From positions 1 to 34,010 of the forward strand of contig JABHIW010000128.1 of NCBI GenBank assembly GCA_018670825.1: a stretch of DNA of 34,010 nucleotides, in the 5' to 3' direction. Below, in pieces: positions 31,790-34,010 of the stretch (positions within the stretch are counted from its first letter, which is position 1; each line of letters begins with the position of its first letter). The translations under genes were made by a program, and so were the position numbers. The notes below the pieces were generated by a model. It had not been told where the DNA came from. It ran no database searches and saw nothing but the letters and a program-made list of their open reading frames with translations. The DNA is from Candidatus Scalindua sp. Its GTDB lineage: Bacteria > Planctomycetota > Brocadiia > Brocadiales > Scalinduaceae.

Positions 31790-34010
31790 TTAATTGTCTT
31801 TGTCTAAATCTTCTAAGATATTCTGTATCTTAATTATTTGCCCCAAAAGCTCTGCTTCTTTATCCCTCTCCGCATTAACAATGTGTGCAGGGGCATTCTT
31901 AACAAAGTTCTCGTTAAAGAGTTTTTTTCGTACAATTTCCAGATGTGAATTCGTCTTGTTTAAATGTTCTCTCTGTTTTTCTTTCTCTGCATCTTTATCT
32001 ATAAGTCCCTTTAATGGAACAAAAATCTGTATATCGTTTACGACCTCGCTTGCAGATGATTCCGGTTTTTCCAATTCAACACCTATTTCTACTCCATCAA
32101 GGTTTGCCATCTGAACAATAAAGCGGTGATAGCTATCAAGCCTTGTCTTAATTTCGTTATCGCGGACTGAAATAATAGCTTTCAGTGGCGTTTTATTCAG
32201 TATATTCATATTACTCCTGATATTTCGTACCGCTCTGACCAGGTCTTGAAGCAATGGCATTGTTTCTAACACTTTATTATCAACTTTTGCGGTATTTATT
32301 TCAGGCCATGGACAAATCATCAAGCTCTCATTTTTCATTGAATCAACAGAGATAGCGCTGTTTTGCGAAACCATACTTTTTAAATGTTGCCATATCTCTT
32401 CGGTCATGAACGGAGCAAAGGGATGCAGCAAATGAAGCGTATCATTAAGCACAGACACTAACACTTTTTGTGCCACCATCCTGCTTTCCTTATTATCCGT
32501 ATTATAAAGCCTTGGTTTGATTATCTCTAAATACCAATCACAAAAATCATTCCAGATAAATTCATAAAGAGTTCTTATTGCCTCATTAAACCTGTACTTC
32601 TCCAGGGAGTTCGTACATACTTCTGTAACTGAATTAAGACGGCTGATTATCCAAACGTCTTCAAAGCAGTAGTCATCCTCTGTGATTTGCGTATCGGAGG
32701 ATCCATCAGGATCCAGATTCATCATCGCAAATCTGGCGGCATTCCATACCTTATTAATGAAATTCCTGCCCATTTCAAACCTGTTTTCATTGAGTTTTAC
32801 GTCCTGTCCCTCGACTGTCAGCATTATTATTGATGTTCTTACTGCATCAGCTCCGTACTGGTCAATCATTAAGAGAGGATCAATCCCATTACCCAGAGAC
32901 TTGCTCATTTTTCTTCCCAAATCATCGAGGATGGTACCATGTACGTACACATTTGCAAAAGGGATTTCATTTCTGATTTCCAGACCCATCATCACCATTC
33001 TTGCCACCCAGAAATATATAATACCGCGGTCAGTAACGAGTGTAGACGTTGGGTAGTAATATTTCAGTTCCTCAGTCTCTTCAGGCCATCCCATTGTAGA
33101 AAAAGGCCATAGTGCGGAACTAAACCATGTATCCAGAACATCTGTCTCTTCAATCAACGTACCATGACCACATTTTGAACATTTCTCCGGGGCTTCACGT
33201 GCAATATTTATCTCATCACAACTCTCACATTGCCAGGCCGGAATCCTGTGTCCCCACCATATCTGCCTTGAGATACACCAATCCCTTACATTTTCAAGCC
33301 AGCTCAAATAGACCTTAGTCCATCTTTCAGGATGGAAAGTAACATTTCCACTCTTTTGTGCTGCAATTGCTGCTTCTGCTAAAGGCTTCATCTTGACAAA
33401 CCACTGTTCAGAAAGGTAGGGTTCTATAACAGTTCTACAGCGATAACAATGCCCTACTGAGTGGGAATGTGGTTGGACCTTTACCATATTCTTTTCTTCT
33501 TTAAGTTCCTCAACCAACGCCTCTCGACATTCATACCTGTCCATACCGATATAATTCTCCGCGTCTCCCCTTATAGTCCCGTCCTCATTCATAATTACAA
33601 CATGGTCCAGATTATGCCTCTTGCCGATTTCGAAGTCGTTTGGATCGTGTGCGGGAGTAACCTTTACAGCACCGGTACCAAATTCCGGATCTACCGCTTC
33701 ATCCGCAATTATGGGTATTTCGCGTCCTACCACCGGAAGAATGAGCATCTCTCCTATCATATCCTTGTATCTTTCATCCTCCGGATTTACCGCGACAGCA
33801 ACATCACCCAGCATCGTTTCCGGACGGGTTGTCGCAATAGTAACGAACAGGTGCGGTGCATCCCGGAAAGGATATCTGATATGCCAGAGATGTCCTTCAT
33901 GGTCTTCATGTTCTACTTCATCATCTGAAATGGCAGTAAGGCACCTTGGGCACCAGTTAACAATGTACTTACCTTTGTAAATGAATCCTTTTTCATACAG
34001 TTTAACAAAT
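31790..34010 (-). CDS. valS: valyl-tRNA synthetase, partial (N-terminus beyond right edge)
   Basis: The frame continues through the right edge on the minus strand, so about 740 residues are visible and the HIGH motif lies outside. Class I synthetase that charges tRNA-Val and edits threonine. Visible are the zinc-site-like NWCPRC and HCYRC stretches, TTRPETMLGD and GTGAVKVTPAHDPNDF of the editing domain, SWLENVRDWCISRQIWWGHRIPAW, the KMSKS motif in DDLGRKMSKSLGNGIDP, and the anticodon-binding region. The C-terminal ValRS coiled coil (LKGLIDKDAEKEKQREHL... LEIVRKKLFNENF) is complete. The stop is TAA at 31792-31790. The gene for the exported FGE-domain protein follows. Confidence 0.97.
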   Translation of the reverse strand, partial: FVKLYEKGFIYKGKYIVNWCPRCLTAISDDEVEHEDHEGHLWHIRYPFRDAPHLFVTIATTRPETMLGDVAVAVNPEDERYKDMIGEMLILPVVGREIPIIADEAVDPEFGTGAVKVTPAHDPNDFEIGKRHNLDHVVIMNEDGTIRGDAENYIGMDRYECREALVEELKEEKNMVKVQPHSHSVGHCYRCRTVIEPYLSEQWFVKMKPLAEAAIAAQKSGNVTFHPERWTKVYLSWLENVRDWCISRQIWWGHRIPAWQCESCDEINIAREAPEKCSKCGHGTLIEETDVLDTWFSSALWPFSTMGWPEETEELKYYYPTSTLVTDRGIIYFWVARMVMMGLEIRNEIPFANVYVHGTILDDLGRKMSKSLGNGIDPLLMIDQYGADAVRTSIIMLTVEGQDVKLNENRFEMGRNFINKVWNAARFAMMNLDPDGSSDTQITEDDYCFEDVWIISRLNSVTEVCTNSLEKYRFNEAIRTLYEFIWNDFCDWYLEIIKPRLYNTDNKESRMVAQKVLVSVLNDTLHLLHPFAPFMTEEIWQHLKSMVSQNSAISVDSMKNESLMICPWPEINTAKVDNKVLETMPLLQDLVRAVRNIRSNMNILNKTPLKAIISVRDNEIKTRLDSYHRFIVQMANLDGVEIGVELEKPESSASEVVNDIQIFVPLKGLIDKDAEKEKQREHLNKTNSHLEIVRKKLFNENFVKNAPAHIVNAERDKEAELLGQIIKIQNILEDLDKDN

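Noticed and set aside
31794..33980. Plus-strand open frames opposite valS
   Set aside because: They are antisense to a conserved synthetase gene, with Ser-rich or otherwise non-protein-like composition.

Overview
The window is 34 kb of low-GC (about 40%) bacterial chromosome. No ribosomal RNA, tRNA, CRISPR array, transposase or phage gene was found. The mix points to a Planctomycetota-type organism, plausibly an anammox bacterium of the Brocadiales such as Candidatus Scalindua. It includes a PEP-CTERM surface protein, lipoprotein c-type cytochromes, an exported FGE-domain/TPR/zinc-ribbon protein, a corrinoid methyl-transfer system, a GH13_18 sugar phosphorylase and many REP-like repeats. This assignment is inference; no marker gene settles it.

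Layout. 1-1.6 kb: perfect hairpins, then a minus-strand PEP-CTERM beta-helix protein with its own promoter and terminator. 1.6-6.6 kb: an XRE regulator, endonuclease IV (nfo) and a large M16 protease, separated by inverted-repeat pairs, then an unknown 112-aa protein. 6.6-10.1 kb: a long structured leader and the sulfate-activation pair cysD-cysNC. 10.1-11.6 kb: an unlisted 35-aa membrane peptide and an exported ATP-dependent DNA ligase (LigE type). 11.7-15.5 kb: a minus-strand uup-GH13 phosphorylase pair, facing the ligase across a palindromic element. 15.6-18.2 kb: an 847-aa lysine-rich helical protein of unknown function with promoter and terminator.

18.6-23.1 kb is the most interesting part: a compact plus-strand cluster of a PhzF-like isomerase, a 970-aa three-domain corrinoid methyltransferase (MttB-like head, B12-binding module, pterin-binding methyltransferase) and, overlapping it, a 215-aa MetH-activation-domain protein. 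It looks like a complete methyl-transfer system held in two genes: substrate methyl to cob(I)amide, then to a tetrahydropterin, with its own reactivator. It works like a methionine synthase rebuilt around a quaternary-amine-type head.

23.2-34 kb: an unknown acidic protein, a BaiN/YhiN flavoprotein, a single-domain response regulator, an M24 peptidase, two tandem cytochrome-c'-like lipoproteins, then on the minus strand a small acidic-tailed membrane protein, a PilZ protein, an exported zinc-ribbon/TPR/FGE-domain protein and the 3' part of valS, which runs off the right edge.

Non-coding structure stands out. At least three inverted pairs of a CTTCGACTCCGCTCAG-type repeat (REPIN-like) lie at 2.1-6.3 kb. 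A separate 26-bp repeat occurs four times, always in the same orientation and downstream of plus-strand genes.
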